From Endozoicomonas sp. Mp262 (lineage in GTDB: Bacteria; Pseudomonadota; Gammaproteobacteria; Pseudomonadales; Endozoicomonadaceae), in assembly GCF_025643335.1 (NCBI RefSeq), contig NZ_CP092489.1:4598501-4662500 (forward strand): a stretch of DNA of 64,000 nucleotides, in the 5' to 3' direction. This document shows positions 1 to 10,366 of this stretch, in pieces. How positions within the stretch are numbered: position 1 is the first letter of the stretch; each line of letters starts with the position of its first letter. The position numbers were made by a program, and so were the translations under genes. Under the pieces are notes generated by a model that made no database searches, had not been told where the DNA came from, and saw only the letters and a list, made by a program, of their open reading frames with translations.

Positions 1-3000
1 CTCGAATGCCTGATGAAGTGCGCGAAGGAGCATATAAACCGTCATACCATTATCTTCAGGCAGTATATAGCCCCTTCTCAGGAAATCCAATGCCCTTAAA
101 ATCATGCCAGGAACTTTTGTACTTGTTAATGATGCGTCAAACCAGTTTTCGCGAAAACGGATTGTTTTAGTAAAAACATCATCAAAGCTCATAGGCGATT
201 TAATATATAAAACAGATGTTTTGCCAGGTCGGTAAATACAAAAATTGCTGTTTATGGTAAAACTGCAGTTTCTTACCGCATAGAACAACTTTCCAGCATT
301 AAAAGTATCCAGCTTTGCCGTATTATCAGGGTAACCAAAGCCAACATAGCCACTATCACGCTTAATAAAACAGTTTGCCCTTTCACACTCAGTTGCATTT
401 CTTTCCTGTAGTAACTGATCAAAGGCATTCGTGATTTGCTCTTCGGTCAGGGATGTTTGTATATCAATATCCGTGTCTAAACCCCCTTCTTCCATAGGAC
501 AGTGATGTGTAAAAATATACTGCAGCGTATCCCTTATTGCACCACCAACAATAGTAATAATAATATCAGGGTACATGGCTATTAAATGGTTAATGATATC
601 GTGATGAGAAATAGCGTATTTTTCAAATCCTTTTACAGGACTTTTTAGAATATTATCAATACTACTTATAAAATAACACAACATATCTTCTGATATATCC
701 ACTTCATCAGGCATAAAAGCGGAAATACTTTCCCCACAGTTCATGTCTTTTCCATCATTTATTTTTTTATGCAACCCTCCATCCTGCTTAAAGGCTAATG
801 AAATTTCCTCTAATTCTGTATGTTGTGAACTAAAACTTATCAGGCTTCCAGGTGTTTTCAAGATAGTTTCATCACTAACACTACTTATTGATAAATTATC
901 ATATAGCTTGCCATATAGGACTTGAATATTTCTATCAATTTTATCTAATAACTCCTTCTCAAAAACCGTAACAGGCATCTGTTTGCGATCTATTATATAA
1001 GCAAGTTTTTTATAGGCATTAACACAAAGCACTGGAGGGCAATAATAGTGTTTTCTTCTATCATCACTATCTATAGCTTCAACATTAACAAGATCCTTCA
1101 AATAAAATAAAGATTGCAGATTTTCTTCTGGCTCGTAATTTTTCCAACCAACTTTCACTTTTCTTTTTTTAAAAGGAACTTCAGCATTACTTTCTTCTTT
1201 TGACTTTCGCTTTAAATCAATATGACATATATCTTCTGCTATACAGTCAACATCTTCCTTCTGTTTTTTTCTTTTTATCTTCCGTATTGAATTATTAATC
1301 AACGACTTAATCCGGATATTTTTTGTTTCTGTATACGCCGCTTTATTACTTCCTGATTTTAGATCAGGCGCTATTGCAGGCTGTTTTAAAAGTAGCTCTA
1401 CTATTTCCAATAAATTGTTTTTTGCTGCAAGGTGTAATGGCGTAAACCTCTCTTTGGCAGTTTGAGCATTGCAATCAGCATTATACCTTAATAGCTGAAC
1501 ACACATTTCATAGTTTTTCCTATCAACAGCCCAATGCAAGCAGCGGCGACCACCAGCATCCAGTTTCTCCAATAACTCTGCCAGCAACCCGGACCCCAGC
1601 AGTTTAGCTCCTTGCTCTAACAGTATTTTTAAGCAATCAGCCGAAGCCTCTTTGCATGCATAATGAAATACCGTATCAATATCTTTAAATCGAACGAGCA
1701 ACTCATCTCCAGCATTGTCTCCAAATGATAACAGGTAATAAAGCAGGTTTAGCTTATTTTTTTTTATAGCGAGAAAAAGTAAATTATCTCCTTTATCTAT
1801 AAGTTTATCCATATCCACATCTACATCCATACCTGTATATGAATCCTCCATAACACCAGCATCAACACTTACCTTCCCTCTAGTAATATGGATATATTTG
1901 CGGAATATTTTAAAATCAAACCCATATCGCTCGATGACTCTCCGGGCAATATCATCATAGTCAAATAAAACAAGTTCATAAATAAGGTCGCACAGGGTAT
2001 AAATATCTTTCTCTGATAAACAGGGAAATTTTTCTTTATATTTTGTAATCCATTGATTTAATTTAAGAAACAGGCTTATTTTTTCTTCACGATAGGTGTC
2101 TTGCATTTCATCCTGGTCTCTATTGGTGCGCTTAACCTCCCTGCATATAGCTTTATACAATTCAATATCCAGCTTTTCATTGCTATAAACATAGAAAGGA
2201 CTCGGTGTATTATACTGATGATCTCCGCCCAGCTGTTTTGCTAGCTTTTTGTGCTGCCGGTTGGTTCGGTATAATATTGAGGGACGCCAGGCGGATAAGG
2301 AAGGCGTCGTTTCAGGCATTATCTCGGCAAACAATAACTGATCAAGTAACGATATGGGCTGAAGATAGGCTGTTTCAGTACTGCACTCACCGTCATCTGG
2401 CAAAGAGATGGAGCAGCTGTGGGCGAGCAAGAGCTGAAGTAACTCTCTTTTATCTGCAATTAATAGCGGCTTTACGCTCAACCCCGCCAAGCTTTGCCAG
2501 CGCTCTATAATAGCTGAAAACCTTTTATCGATGAGTGAAATGCACTGCTCACATACATTAAATGCCCCATTATCGACACCTATACCCCCAGCAGTTTCAT
2601 CAATGCAGTCGCATGTAATTCCCTGGATCCAAATTTCCAGGTCAGCGGGAACGCTTTTTATACTTTCGGAAACAGGGTTGTGAAAAGAAGGTGAATATAT
2701 CTCGGCCAATACCTTATAGGAAGGAACTGAGGGTGTTAATGGACTGTCTCTTAAAGGTTCTTGCAATGCCAGTTTCATGCTGGTCAGATCAGTCATTAAT
2801 TTTTTATCCGGTTCTGGAGGTATATAAATAGCCTGTAGAGGATTATCCTTTTGAATATTTCTCTCTACCTCGTCAAGCACAGCATTAGTAATCGGAGGTC
2901 GATTATCAGTATTATCTGGCATGGAAGACGACAGAACCTGCTTTTGATCCTGAACAAGGGTAGCAATTATGATGTTATCCAGCACATAAAGCTTTCTAAT

Positions 3001-3336
3001 TTGTGTAAGAGCCAACATGATTTTTGTTGCTGACTCTGTGGGAGGTTCTTTTAATCGTGGTGCTTGGCCTGAAGACAGAATTTTTAGCATCTCACTATTA
3101 TTTTGAATAATTTCAACCCCATAAGCAGGTGTAATATATATCCCGTCTACCGCTATAAAAATATTAACCGGGACAGCATAGGGTGAAGTGTATCTTGTCA
3201 CTTCATCGTCCTCTATAGCTTCATAGCAAAAAATAGCCCCTGTGGACTGAAGTGATATAAGAGTAATTAAAACAATAAACCATCTTGTTTTTTCTAAAGA
3301 TAGACTTGATTGATTCCTCATAAAAAAACCCATCAT
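1..3336 (-). CDS. Secreted ankyrin-repeat protein with C-terminal nucleotidyltransferase-like head domain (partial, runs off left edge)
   Basis: An open frame of 1112 codons without a stop reads leftwards from an ATG at 3336 and leaves the window, so the C-terminus is missing. The start follows GAGAG at about 7 bases. A hydrophobic N-terminal segment (residues ~20-36) after basic residues looks like a Sec signal peptide. Ankyrin-type repeats lie at roughly residues 500-650, with the typical CLHWA and TPLHLAAKNNLLEIVELLL patterns. Basic clusters follow at ~685-693 and ~721-729. Near the visible end, VGGAIRD (930-936), DTDIDI (954-959) and ILRALDF (1079-1085) match in order the GG-x-x-RD, DxD and RALRF signatures of class II poly(A) polymerase/CCA-adding enzymes. 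The spacing between GG and DxD is longer than usual. AT-rich relative to nqr. The function is unknown to me; a host-directed effector is an inference. Confidence 0.8.
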   Translation of the reverse strand, partial: MMGFFMRNQSSLSLEKTRWFIVLITLISLQSTGAIFCYEAIEDDEVTRYTSPYAVPVNIFIAVDGIYITPAYGVEIIQNNSEMLKILSSGQAPRLKEPPTESATKIMLALTQIRKLYVLDNIIIATLVQDQKQVLSSSMPDNTDNRPPITNAVLDEVERNIQKDNPLQAIYIPPEPDKKLMTDLTSMKLALQEPLRDSPLTPSVPSYKVLAEIYSPSFHNPVSESIKSVPADLEIWIQGITCDCIDETAGGIGVDNGAFNVCEQCISLIDKRFSAIIERWQSLAGLSVKPLLIADKRELLQLLLAHSCSISLPDDGECSTETAYLQPISLLDQLLFAEIMPETTPSLSAWRPSILYRTNRQHKKLAKQLGGDHQYNTPSPFYVYSNEKLDIELYKAICREVKRTNRDQDEMQDTYREEKISLFLKLNQWITKYKEKFPCLSEKDIYTLCDLIYELVLFDYDDIARRVIERYGFDFKIFRKYIHITRGKVSVDAGVMEDSYTGMDVDVDMDKLIDKGDNLLFLAIKKNKLNLLYYLLSFGDNAGDELLVRFKDIDTVFHYACKEASADCLKILLEQGAKLLGSGLLAELLEKLDAGGRRCLHWAVDRKNYEMCVQLLRYNADCNAQTAKERFTPLHLAAKNNLLEIVELLLKQPAIAPDLKSGSNKAAYTETKNIRIKSLINNSIRKIKRKKQKEDVDCIAEDICHIDLKRKSKEESNAEVPFKKRKVKVGWKNYEPEENLQSLFYLKDLVNVEAIDSDDRRKHYYCPPVLCVNAYKKLAYIIDRKQMPVTVFEKELLDKIDRNIQVLYGKLYDNLSISSVSDETILKTPGSLISFSSQHTELEEISLAFKQDGGLHKKINDGKDMNCGESISAFMPDEVDISEDMLCYFISSIDNILKSPVKGFEKYAISHHDIINHLIAMYPDIIITIVGGAIRDTLQYIFTHHCPMEEGGLDTDIDIQTSLTEEQITNAFDQLLQERNATECERANCFIKRDSGYVGFGYPDNTAKLDTFNAGKLFYAVRNCSFTINSNFCIYRPGKTSVLYIKSPMSFDDVFTKTIRFRENWFDASLTSTKVPGMILRALDFLRRGYILPEDNGMTVYMLLRALHQAFE

Positions 3337-3418
3337 TTTTATACTCTCATTATTGATAGGTGATTTTTCATCAAAGGCAATTAATGTAAAACAAATGGCC
3401 AGCTATAAGTTCAATAGG

Positions 3419-3457
3419 TATAAAAAAACCGGCGAAATATTCGCCGGTTTTTTTATA
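3419..3457 (-). terminator. Rho-independent terminator of the nqr operon
   Basis: A perfect palindrome: a CCGGCGAA stem with a three-base loop, flanked by seven A on one side and seven T on the other. It lies 23 bases beyond the nqrF stop. It would work in both directions, but only minus-strand transcription reaches it from a gene end. It also separates nqr from the start of the ankyrin gene at 3336. Confidence 0.9.
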
Positions 3458-3479
3458 CCTCAGCAAAAGCCTTTAGCGA

Positions 3480-4712
3480 TTAACCACCAAAGTCATCCAG
3501 CAGGATATTTTCTTTCTCAACACCCAGGTCAGTGAGCATATTGATAACTGCCGCATTCATCATGGGTGGTCCACACATGTAGAACTCACAGTCTTCAGGA
3601 GCCGCATGATCCTTCAGGTAGTTTTCCATCAATACCTGGTGGATAAAGCCGGTCTTGCCAGTCCAGTTATCCTCAGGCTGAGGATCAGACAGGGCCAGAT
3701 GCCAGGTAAAGTTCGGGTTTTCTTCCGCCAGCTTGTCAAACTCTTCTACGTAAAAAGCTTCACGCAAAGAACGGGCACCATACCAGAAAGAGATCTTGCG
3801 ACTGGATGATAGACGCTTGAGCTGGTCAAAGATATGGGAACGCATAGGTGCCATACCAGCACCACCACCCACAAAGACCATTTCGTTGTCCGTATCCTTG
3901 GCAAAGAACTCACCGAATGGACCGTATACAGTCATCTTATCGCCTACCTTCAGGTTAAAGACATAAGACGACATCTGTCCTGGTGGGAAGTCAGTTCCCG
4001 GAGGAGGTGAGGCAACCCGGATATTAAACTTGAGCAAGCCCTTCTCTTCCGGATAGTTGGCCATGGAATAGGCCCGGATAACCGGTTCACTAACCTTGGA
4101 CTTGTACTGCCACAGGTTGAACTTGTCCCAGTCGCCACGGTACTCTTCCTGAATATCGAAGTTTTTGTAATCCACTTCGTGAGCAGGCGCTTCCAGCTGG
4201 ACATAACCACCGGCACGGAAATTAACGTTTTCGCCTTCAGGCAGCTTCAGGGTCAGTTCTTTAATGAAGGTGGCAACGTTGTCATTGGAAACAACTTCAC
4301 ATTCCCACTTCTTGACGCCGAAGAGTTCCTCTTCAACCTCAATCTTCATATCCTGCTTAACCGCCACCTGACAGGACAGGCGCCAGCCTTCCTGCTCTTC
4401 ACGCTTGGTGAAGTGAGAGCGTTCAGTGGGCAGCATTTCACCGCCACCATCCAGCACTTTACACTTACACTGGGCACAGGTACCGCCACCACCACAGGCA
4501 GAGGGCAGGAAGACACCACTACCCGCCAGGGTTGTCAGCAATTTGCCGCCCGCGGCCGTGGTTACACGTTTTTCCGGATCGTCATTGATGTCGATGGCGA
4601 CATCTCCGGTACTAACCAGCCTGGAGCGAGCGGCCAGGATCACGGCTACCAGCGTCAGCACGATAACCGAGAACATGACCACGCCCAGGAGGATGATATT
4701 TGAATCAGTCAT
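3480..4712 (-). CDS. nqrF: Na+-translocating NADH:quinone reductase subunit F
   Basis: NqrF is the NADH-oxidising entry subunit of the sodium-pumping NADH:ubiquinone reductase. The 410-residue length is normal. One N-terminal membrane helix (residues ~5-27) is followed by a ferredoxin domain whose 2Fe-2S ligands are visible as C73, C79, C82 and C114 ([11 protein letters not shown]). Next comes a ferredoxin-reductase FAD module with RAYSMANY, and an NADH module ending in the expected [10 protein letters not shown] and a C-terminal FGG. It is the last gene of the nqrABCDEF operon and is followed by a strong terminator. The nqrM and apbE genes that often come next are absent here. Confidence 0.97.
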   Translation of the reverse strand: MTDSNIILLGVVMFSVIVLTLVAVILAARSRLVSTGDVAIDINDDPEKRVTTAAGGKLLTTLAGSGVFLPSACGGGGTCAQCKCKVLDGGGEMLPTERSHFTKREEQEGWRLSCQVAVKQDMKIEVEEELFGVKKWECEVVSNDNVATFIKELTLKLPEGENVNFRAGGYVQLEAPAHEVDYKNFDIQEEYRGDWDKFNLWQYKSKVSEPVIRAYSMANYPEEKGLLKFNIRVASPPPGTDFPPGQMSSYVFNLKVGDKMTVYGPFGEFFAKDTDNEMVFVGGGAGMAPMRSHIFDQLKRLSSSRKISFWYGARSLREAFYVEEFDKLAEENPNFTWHLALSDPQPEDNWTGKTGFIHQVLMENYLKDHAAPEDCEFYMCGPPMMNAAVINMLTDLGVEKENILLDDFGG

Positions 4713-4782
4713 AGATCTATCTCGTCCTTTTATAGCATCCGGTGATCAACACTCATGACACACCGGATACGCTCAGGGCTGT

Positions 4783-5379
4783 TTACAGCTGAACTCCGGA
4801 GAATGACATAAAGCCCAGAGACATCAGACCCACAGTAATGAAGGTGATGCCCAGACCACGCAGGCCCGGAGGCACATCGCTGTACTTGAGCTTTTCACGA
4901 ATACCGGCCAGCGCCGCAATAGCCAGGGCCCAGCCAACGCCAGCACCCAGGCCATACACCACACTCTCACCTACGTTGTAGTCACGCTGAACCATAAACA
5001 GGGAGGCACCCATGATGGCGCAGTTTACGGTGATCAACGGCAGGAACACACCCAGAGCGTTGTACAGTGCCGGTACATATTTATCCAGGAACATCTCCAG
5101 AATCTGAACCAGGGCAGCGATAACACCGATATAGGTGATCAGGCCCAGGAAACTCAGGTCCACGCCGGCAACCAGCGCGCTGTCCTTGAGGATGTTCTGA
5201 TAGATCAGGTTATTTATGGGAACGGTAATGGTCAGTACCGCAATAACGGCAACCCCCAGACCCAAGGCAGTTTTTACCTGCTTGGATACCGCCAGGAAAG
5301 TACACATTCCCAGGAAGAAAGCCAGCGCCATGTTTTCCACGAACACTGCTTTCACAAAGAGTGAGATAAAATGTTCCAT
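4783..5379 (-). CDS. nqrE: Na+-translocating NADH:quinone reductase subunit E
   Basis: A 198-residue integral membrane subunit, paired with NqrD as inverted homologous six-helix proteins that share an iron centre. The sequence is almost entirely hydrophobic helices, starts [20 protein letters not shown] and contains the family segment [11 protein letters not shown]. The conserved cysteine of the intramembrane iron site is visible in VNCAI, and a second in [11 protein letters not shown]. It begins 3 bases after the nqrD stop, and 70 bases separate its stop from the nqrF ATG. Length and order are as in other Nqr operons. Confidence 0.96.
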   Translation of the reverse strand: MEHFISLFVKAVFVENMALAFFLGMCTFLAVSKQVKTALGLGVAVIAVLTITVPINNLIYQNILKDSALVAGVDLSFLGLITYIGVIAALVQILEMFLDKYVPALYNALGVFLPLITVNCAIMGASLFMVQRDYNVGESVVYGLGAGVGWALAIAALAGIREKLKYSDVPPGLRGLGITFITVGLMSLGFMSFSGVQL

Positions 5380-5382
5380 GGT

Positions 5383-6048
5383 TTAGTGGGCCTCACTGAA
5401 CTTGGTATTAGGAGCCATCTTGAATTCGGCTTTTTCCACCTGCCCTGGCTTCCAGCTACGAATCGCCCAGATCAGCAGGCCGATCAGGAAGAAGGCGCTG
5501 GGAGCCAGCAGCATCAGGCCGTTCGGGTTGTACCAGCCACCGTTGTTGATGGTAGGCAGGATTTCAATACCGAACAGTTTACCGGCACCAAACAGCTCCC
5601 GGAAGAATGCCACAACCAGCAGCACGCAACCATAGCCCAAACCGTTACCAAAACCATCCAGGGCAGACAGTTTGGGCCCATTCTTCATGGCGAAGGCTTC
5701 TGCGCGCCCCATTACGATACAGTTGGTAATGATCAGGCCTACGAATACGGACAGCTGTTTGCTGATGTCATAGGCATAGGCTTTCAGGATCTGGTCAACC
5801 ACAATTACCAGGGAGGCAATAACCGTCATCTGACAGATAATACGGATACTGTTAGGAATGTGGTTCCGGATCAGTGAAACCGCCACGTTGGAACAGGTGG
5901 TAACCCCGATAACGGCCAGGGCCATAACCAGACTCACCTGCATGCTGGTAGTCACCGCCAGCGCCGAACAGATGCCCAGAATCTGCAAGGTGATGGGGTT
6001 GTTATTAACAACCGGTTCCAGCAGGATATCTTTCGTCTTGACCGACAT
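5383..6048 (-). CDS. nqrD: Na+-translocating NADH:quinone reductase subunit D
   Basis: A 221-residue membrane subunit of Nqr, homologous to NqrE and the Rnf subunits. Visible family features are [15 protein letters not shown] near the N-terminus and [16 protein letters not shown] in the middle; each holds one of the cysteines expected at the NqrD/E iron site. Its ATG shares the base at 6048 with the nqrC stop, which implies translational coupling. It is followed closely by nqrE. Confidence 0.96.
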   Translation of the reverse strand: MSVKTKDILLEPVVNNNPITLQILGICSALAVTTSMQVSLVMALAVIGVTTCSNVAVSLIRNHIPNSIRIICQMTVIASLVIVVDQILKAYAYDISKQLSVFVGLIITNCIVMGRAEAFAMKNGPKLSALDGFGNGLGYGCVLLVVAFFRELFGAGKLFGIEILPTINNGGWYNPNGLMLLAPSAFFLIGLLIWAIRSWKPGQVEKAEFKMAPNTKFSEAH

Positions 6049-6839
6049 TACGCATCCCCCGCTTTGAGATGTTCAAGGAAAGGTCCAAAGCCGTTTTTAC
6101 CCATCCAGAACTGCACCAGGTTGGTGACACCGTTACTGGTCAGGGTTGCGCCGGCAAGACCGTCAACCTGGTATTTGGCGGCAGGGTTGGCAGCATCTAC
6201 AGAGCCTTTGATAACAGCCAGTTCAACCGCACCTTTGTTATCGTAAACTTCTTTGCCCGCCCACTTGCTCTTCCAGTTCGGGTTGTCCACTTCACCGCCC
6301 AGACCCGGAGTTTCACCATGCTCGTAGAAACCCAGGCCCGCAACAGTATTCAGGTCACCTTCCAGCGCCATGAAACCGTAAAGGGTGGACCACAGACCGT
6401 AACCATGAACGGGCAGAATCAGAGTCTTCCGCTTACCGTCTTTGACGATCTCATACACCTTGGCCACATTAGCCTGACGTTTGATGGAAGCAATATCCTG
6501 AGCTCCGGCCAGGGTGTGGGACGCTTTAGGGTCTTTAGCAGCAACGCGCTGGTCATAGGCGTTGATATCCGCTTCGGATGCATCCACAAACTTACCGGTT
6601 TCCAGGTTAACCAGGCGAGGTGTGATGTGCTGGAACAGCTCAGCCACCTGCAGGTTAGTCAGCGCACCGGCGTTATCAGTCAGGCCGGAAATAGCCAGGA
6701 TATTACGCTGAACATCAACCACCTTGTTCAGCTCCTGCTTGGGCTTCAGGAAAACAGCCGCAGCAGATACCACTACCGAGCAGACCAGCGACAGCAGGAT
6801 CGTGACCAGTAGCGTCTTTTTAATGGAGTCGTTAGACAT
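6048..6839 (-). CDS. nqrC: Na+-translocating NADH:quinone reductase subunit C (covalent FMN)
   Basis: A 263-residue subunit with one N-terminal membrane helix (residues ~9-31) and a periplasmic FMN-binding domain. The flavinylation motif is AGATLTS, with the acceptor threonine at about residue 232; most homologues have SGAT. I chose the ATG at 6839 because MSNDSIKK gives the family N-terminus; an in-frame extension upstream would run through nqrB. The start overlaps the nqrB stop by 8 bases. Attaching FMN requires ApbE, which is not encoded in this window. Confidence 0.95.
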   Translation of the reverse strand: MSNDSIKKTLLVTILLSLVCSVVVSAAAVFLKPKQELNKVVDVQRNILAISGLTDNAGALTNLQVAELFQHITPRLVNLETGKFVDASEADINAYDQRVAAKDPKASHTLAGAQDIASIKRQANVAKVYEIVKDGKRKTLILPVHGYGLWSTLYGFMALEGDLNTVAGLGFYEHGETPGLGGEVDNPNWKSKWAGKEVYDNKGAVELAVIKGSVDAANPAAKYQVDGLAGATLTSNGVTNLVQFWMGKNGFGPFLEHLKAGDA

Positions 6840-8034
6840 TAGAACGAGCCTCCCGACGCTTGATGTTAGCTTCGATGACAAAGTGGTCAATCAATGGCGC
6901 AAACAGGTTGGCAAACAGGATCGCCAGCATCATACCCTCCGGGAAAGCCGGGTTTACAACGCGGATCAGTACCACCATCAGGCCAATAAGAATGCCGTAG
7001 AACCAGCGTCCGGTATTGGTCATGGAGGCAGAAACCGGATCGGTGGTCATAAAGATCAGGCCGAAAGCGAAGCCACCCAGTACCATATGCCAGTACCATG
7101 GCATGGCAAACATCATATTGGTGTCAGAACCAATAAAGTTAAACAGCGTAGACAGACCAATCATGCCCAGCATGGTACCGGCAACAATGCGCCAGGATGC
7201 TACACCACTGAGCAGCAGCACCGCACCACCAATAAAGATAGCCAGGGTAGAGGTTTCACCGATGGAACCCTGCATAGTGCCAACAAAGGCATCAAACCAG
7301 GTAATATTGTGAGCCACCAGGTTCGCAACACCGCCGTGTTGAGCCAGGCTCAGGGCAGTGGCACCGGAGAAGCCGTCAACGGCAGTCCATACCAGGTCAC
7401 CGGAGATCTGTGCCGGATAGGCAAAGAACAGGAAGGCCCGGCCTGCCAACGCAGGGTTCAGGAAGTTTTTACCGGTACCACCGAATACTTCCTTGCCAAT
7501 CACAACACCAAAGGAAATACCCAGAGCCACCTGCCACAGCGGAATGCTCGGTGGAACAATCAGGGAAAACAGAATGGAAGTAACAAAGAAGCCTTCATTC
7601 ACTTCATGGCGACGAATAATGGCAAACAGCACTTCCCAGAAGCCGCCCACAAAGAAAGTCACCGCATAGATCGGCAGAAAATACACGGCACCGTATATCA
7701 GGTTGTCCAGGATACTGGCGGGGTCATTACCTGCCAGCATGCCGATCAGCATACCGTGCCAGTCTGTTGGCAGGGACATGCCATTGGCAATGGCCGTGTT
7801 AGCCTGGTAGCCCACGTTCCACATGCCAAAGAACATGGCCGGGAAGGTACACAACCAGACCAGTCCCATCATCCGTTTCAGGTCAACCGCATCACGCACA
7901 TGACTGGTGTTATGGGTGACATCCGGTGGACTGTACAGCAGAGTGTCTGCCGCCTCGTAAAGAGCGTAGAACTTTTCGTACTTGCCACCCCGGGTAAAGT
8001 GGGGCTCAAGTGAGTCAAGCAGTTTTCTTAACAC
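6832..8034 (-). CDS. nqrB: Na+-translocating NADH:quinone reductase subunit B (covalent FMN)
   Basis: A 400-residue membrane subunit with about ten helices. It carries one of the two covalent FMN groups and sits at the quinone-reduction and sodium-translocation site. The flavinylation motif [10 protein letters not shown] is intact, with the acceptor threonine at residue 226. Other recognisable stretches are [16 protein letters not shown] and the C-terminal [15 protein letters not shown]. It starts 6 bases after the nqrA stop and overlaps nqrC. Confidence 0.97.
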   Translation of the reverse strand: MLRKLLDSLEPHFTRGGKYEKFYALYEAADTLLYSPPDVTHNTSHVRDAVDLKRMMGLVWLCTFPAMFFGMWNVGYQANTAIANGMSLPTDWHGMLIGMLAGNDPASILDNLIYGAVYFLPIYAVTFFVGGFWEVLFAIIRRHEVNEGFFVTSILFSLIVPPSIPLWQVALGISFGVVIGKEVFGGTGKNFLNPALAGRAFLFFAYPAQISGDLVWTAVDGFSGATALSLAQHGGVANLVAHNITWFDAFVGTMQGSIGETSTLAIFIGGAVLLLSGVASWRIVAGTMLGMIGLSTLFNFIGSDTNMMFAMPWYWHMVLGGFAFGLIFMTTDPVSASMTNTGRWFYGILIGLMVVLIRVVNPAFPEGMMLAILFANLFAPLIDHFVIEANIKRREARSNV

Positions 8035-8040
8035 TATGAG

Positions 8041-9375
8041 TTACCCCTCGATCTCGATGCGTGTCAGGTTATCGCGCAGAATGGGACCGTACTCGTACTT
8101 GCCAGCACAGACATAGCTGCACAGGGCCAGATCCTCTTCCTCAAGTTCCAGTACACCCAGCTTCTGGGCTACTTCTGTATCGCCAACGATAATGGCACGC
8201 AACAACTGGGTGGCCAGAATATCCAGCGGCATCACTTTCTCGTAATTGCCCACAGGCACCATGGCTCGCTCACCACCATTGGTTGTGGTGGTAAAGTCAA
8301 ACAGGCGGCTGGGGTTCAGTCTGGAAAGCAGCAGGTTCAGGGTGGAGTGACGATCAACTGCCGGGTTCAGCCAGCTCATGAACAGACGCTCAGTGCCTTC
8401 TTTCAGAATGGAAACCTGATTGTGGTAACGTCCCAGCCAGGCAAAAGCACCACTGGCAGTCCGACCTCCCAGAATGGAACCACTGATAATACGGTTATCA
8501 CCGCTTTTCAGTTCACCGGCTGTCAGCTCTTCCAGGCTGGCACCTACACGGGTACGAACCAGGCGTGGTTTTTCCACCTGCGGTCCCGCCAGGGAAACCA
8601 CCCGGTCTGTGTACAGTTTGCCAGTGGTAAACAATTTACCAACCGCAATCACATCCTGATAGCTTATCTGCCAGACGGTCTTTTTTACAGAAACCGGATC
8701 CAGAAAATGGATATGGGTACTTGGCAGACCCGCAGGGTGTGGGCCAGAGAACTCTTCAGCATTGGCTATACCTGCCGGGATACGGGCACCCGGTGCCTTG
8801 CAAAGGAAAATTTTGCCAGCGCTGAGTTTGCCCAGTATATTGATGCCCAGTTCAAAGGCTTCGGTCTGCTCATTGATGACCACCTCCGGATTGGCTGCCA
8901 GAGGGTTGGTATCAATAGCGGTCACAAAAATAGAGTTCGGACGGGAACCCAGGGCAGGAACCTTACTAAATGGACGGGTGCGAATAGCTGTCCAAAGGCC
9001 GGCCTGGTTTAACGTCTCTTCCACCTGTTCAGCGGTCAGGCCGGACAGTTCCTCAGGTTTGTAAGAGGCGAAAGTTTCTTCTTCATCGCCCTTGATATCA
9101 ATGACGACGGATTGCAGAACACGCTTCTCTCCGCGGTTAATGGCTGCCACCACACCGCCTGCGGGCGCTGTGTAGCGAACCCCCGGAGTTTTTTTATCAG
9201 TAAAGAGCAATTGCCCTTTTTTAACTCGATCTCCTTCAGCTATCGCCATTGTGGGCTTCATGCCCACATAGTCAAAGCCAACCACGGCGACCGAGCGTAT
9301 AGCCCTGCCGTCCGAGATGCTTTGTTCAGGCGATCCTGAGATTGGGAGATCCAGCCCCTGTTTGATTTTGATCAT
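8041..9375 (-). CDS. nqrA: Na+-translocating NADH:quinone reductase subunit A
   Basis: A 444-residue soluble cytoplasmic subunit of Nqr, implicated in quinone and inhibitor binding. It begins [18 protein letters not shown], a signature start, and contains [21 protein letters not shown] and [13 protein letters not shown], the lipoyl/RnfC-like barrel segment. The length is normal. It is the first gene of the six-gene operon, so the operon promoter should lie in 9376-9600; I do not see a clear consensus pair there. Confidence 0.97.
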   Translation of the reverse strand: MIKIKQGLDLPISGSPEQSISDGRAIRSVAVVGFDYVGMKPTMAIAEGDRVKKGQLLFTDKKTPGVRYTAPAGGVVAAINRGEKRVLQSVVIDIKGDEEETFASYKPEELSGLTAEQVEETLNQAGLWTAIRTRPFSKVPALGSRPNSIFVTAIDTNPLAANPEVVINEQTEAFELGINILGKLSAGKIFLCKAPGARIPAGIANAEEFSGPHPAGLPSTHIHFLDPVSVKKTVWQISYQDVIAVGKLFTTGKLYTDRVVSLAGPQVEKPRLVRTRVGASLEELTAGELKSGDNRIISGSILGGRTASGAFAWLGRYHNQVSILKEGTERLFMSWLNPAVDRHSTLNLLLSRLNPSRLFDFTTTTNGGERAMVPVGNYEKVMPLDILATQLLRAIIVGDTEVAQKLGVLELEEEDLALCSYVCAGKYEYGPILRDNLTRIEIEG

Positions 9376-10366
9376 ACCTTTCGCCTAATCAATCAAGTTG
9401 AGGTCAGGAATAACCTGTCTTTTCGGTTAAAGTTACTGCAATAGACACAGCTGGCACTTCAGGGTCTTTAGGCAGAAGCCGGCATGAAGAATATGCCAGC
9501 TTGCCCCGGACGCCCCGTTAAAAGTCAGTTTGCGATGAATCCCCGAGACACCGCTTTTTATACTCACTCCTATTTCTGGTTATCAGCAGGCATTCCACCC
9601 ACCTTAAAGACCAAAAGCAAAAACAGGTATAATTACAGACTTTTCATAAGCACAAAAAGACCTCACTTAGCACATAAGCCCGCAGCCTATACCTGCGAAT
9701 TTATGTGTCAAAAGTGGGGTCTGATACCAATAGCTGCTCCCCTCGCAATGAAACTACTACTTGGGACGAAATGAAAAACAGAGCCTCAGGGCTTAGCATA
9801 ACGCCAGAGCCGCAAGCTCCATTTTCGAACATTCATCTCAAACAGCTGTACATTCAGGGATCTTGAAACAGCGATTGGCATAACCAGCCTGGGTTCAATA
9901 CTTGCACGATAACCAGGCAACTCAGTCAGGCGAACTTCAACAAAAAGCCTGTTTTACCACCCCCGGCAGCTTAACAACACTCTCTATTTAAACACATCTG
10001 ACCGGCATAATAACCATGCTTTCCCATCCCTGTCGGGCCACAGCAAAATAACCAATTAAAATGGTAGGGCGATTATAAAGACAGAGCGCTAGATATTCCA
10101 TACTCAATCACAATGTAAATGGTGGAAAAATACTCTGTATTTATACGGGTGGTCAAAGGACTGCATCCATTTAATCCGAGTTCAATAGAGCAATGAGCAA
10201 CCACTCTGGATCAGCTTCAGCTGGCTCTTTTTTTACAGATACAGGTATAAACCACGCCAGGCAATATCTATCCAAACATACACTTTCTAGCAGAGTGCGG
10301 TTTAATCCGTCGCAATCAGGGAAGTGCTTACAGTCACACAGCCTACAACCATATTAACTAAAAAAC
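9376..10366. other. Long intergenic region, no convincing gene
   Basis: This 991-base stretch separates nqrA from the exported-protein gene. Short open frames exist (for example 9484-9774 on the plus strand), but their translations look random and lack a recognisable domain. It must hold the nqr promoter. A weak hairpin (CAGC-TTCA-GCTG, around 10212-10223) followed by seven T (10228-10234) could terminate a plus-strand transcript. No tRNA or CRISPR structure was seen. Confidence 0.5.

Noticed and set aside
1100-1160. Chromodomain-like string VGWKNYEPEENL in the ankyrin protein
   Set aside because: It recalls the WKGY...EPEENL of chromodomains, but the residues between the two halves are missing and the aromatic cage is not evident. 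Coincidence is likelier.
743-3033. Short plus-strand frames (743-925, 2205-2510, 2851-3033)
   Set aside because: They lie antisense to the long ankyrin/nucleotidyltransferase frame, have no recognisable protein features, and their codon use looks like shadow.
6724-8013. 429-codon plus-strand frame over nqrB
   Set aside because: It is antisense to a highly conserved membrane subunit. Its product is a random-looking His/Gln-rich sequence. Long antisense frames arise from the codon bias of nqrB.
9484-9774. 96-codon plus-strand frame upstream of nqrA
   Set aside because: No recognisable domain and no good start signal. GGGGTCTGATACC near 9720 resembles sequence seen beside mobile elements elsewhere, but this alone cannot be called.
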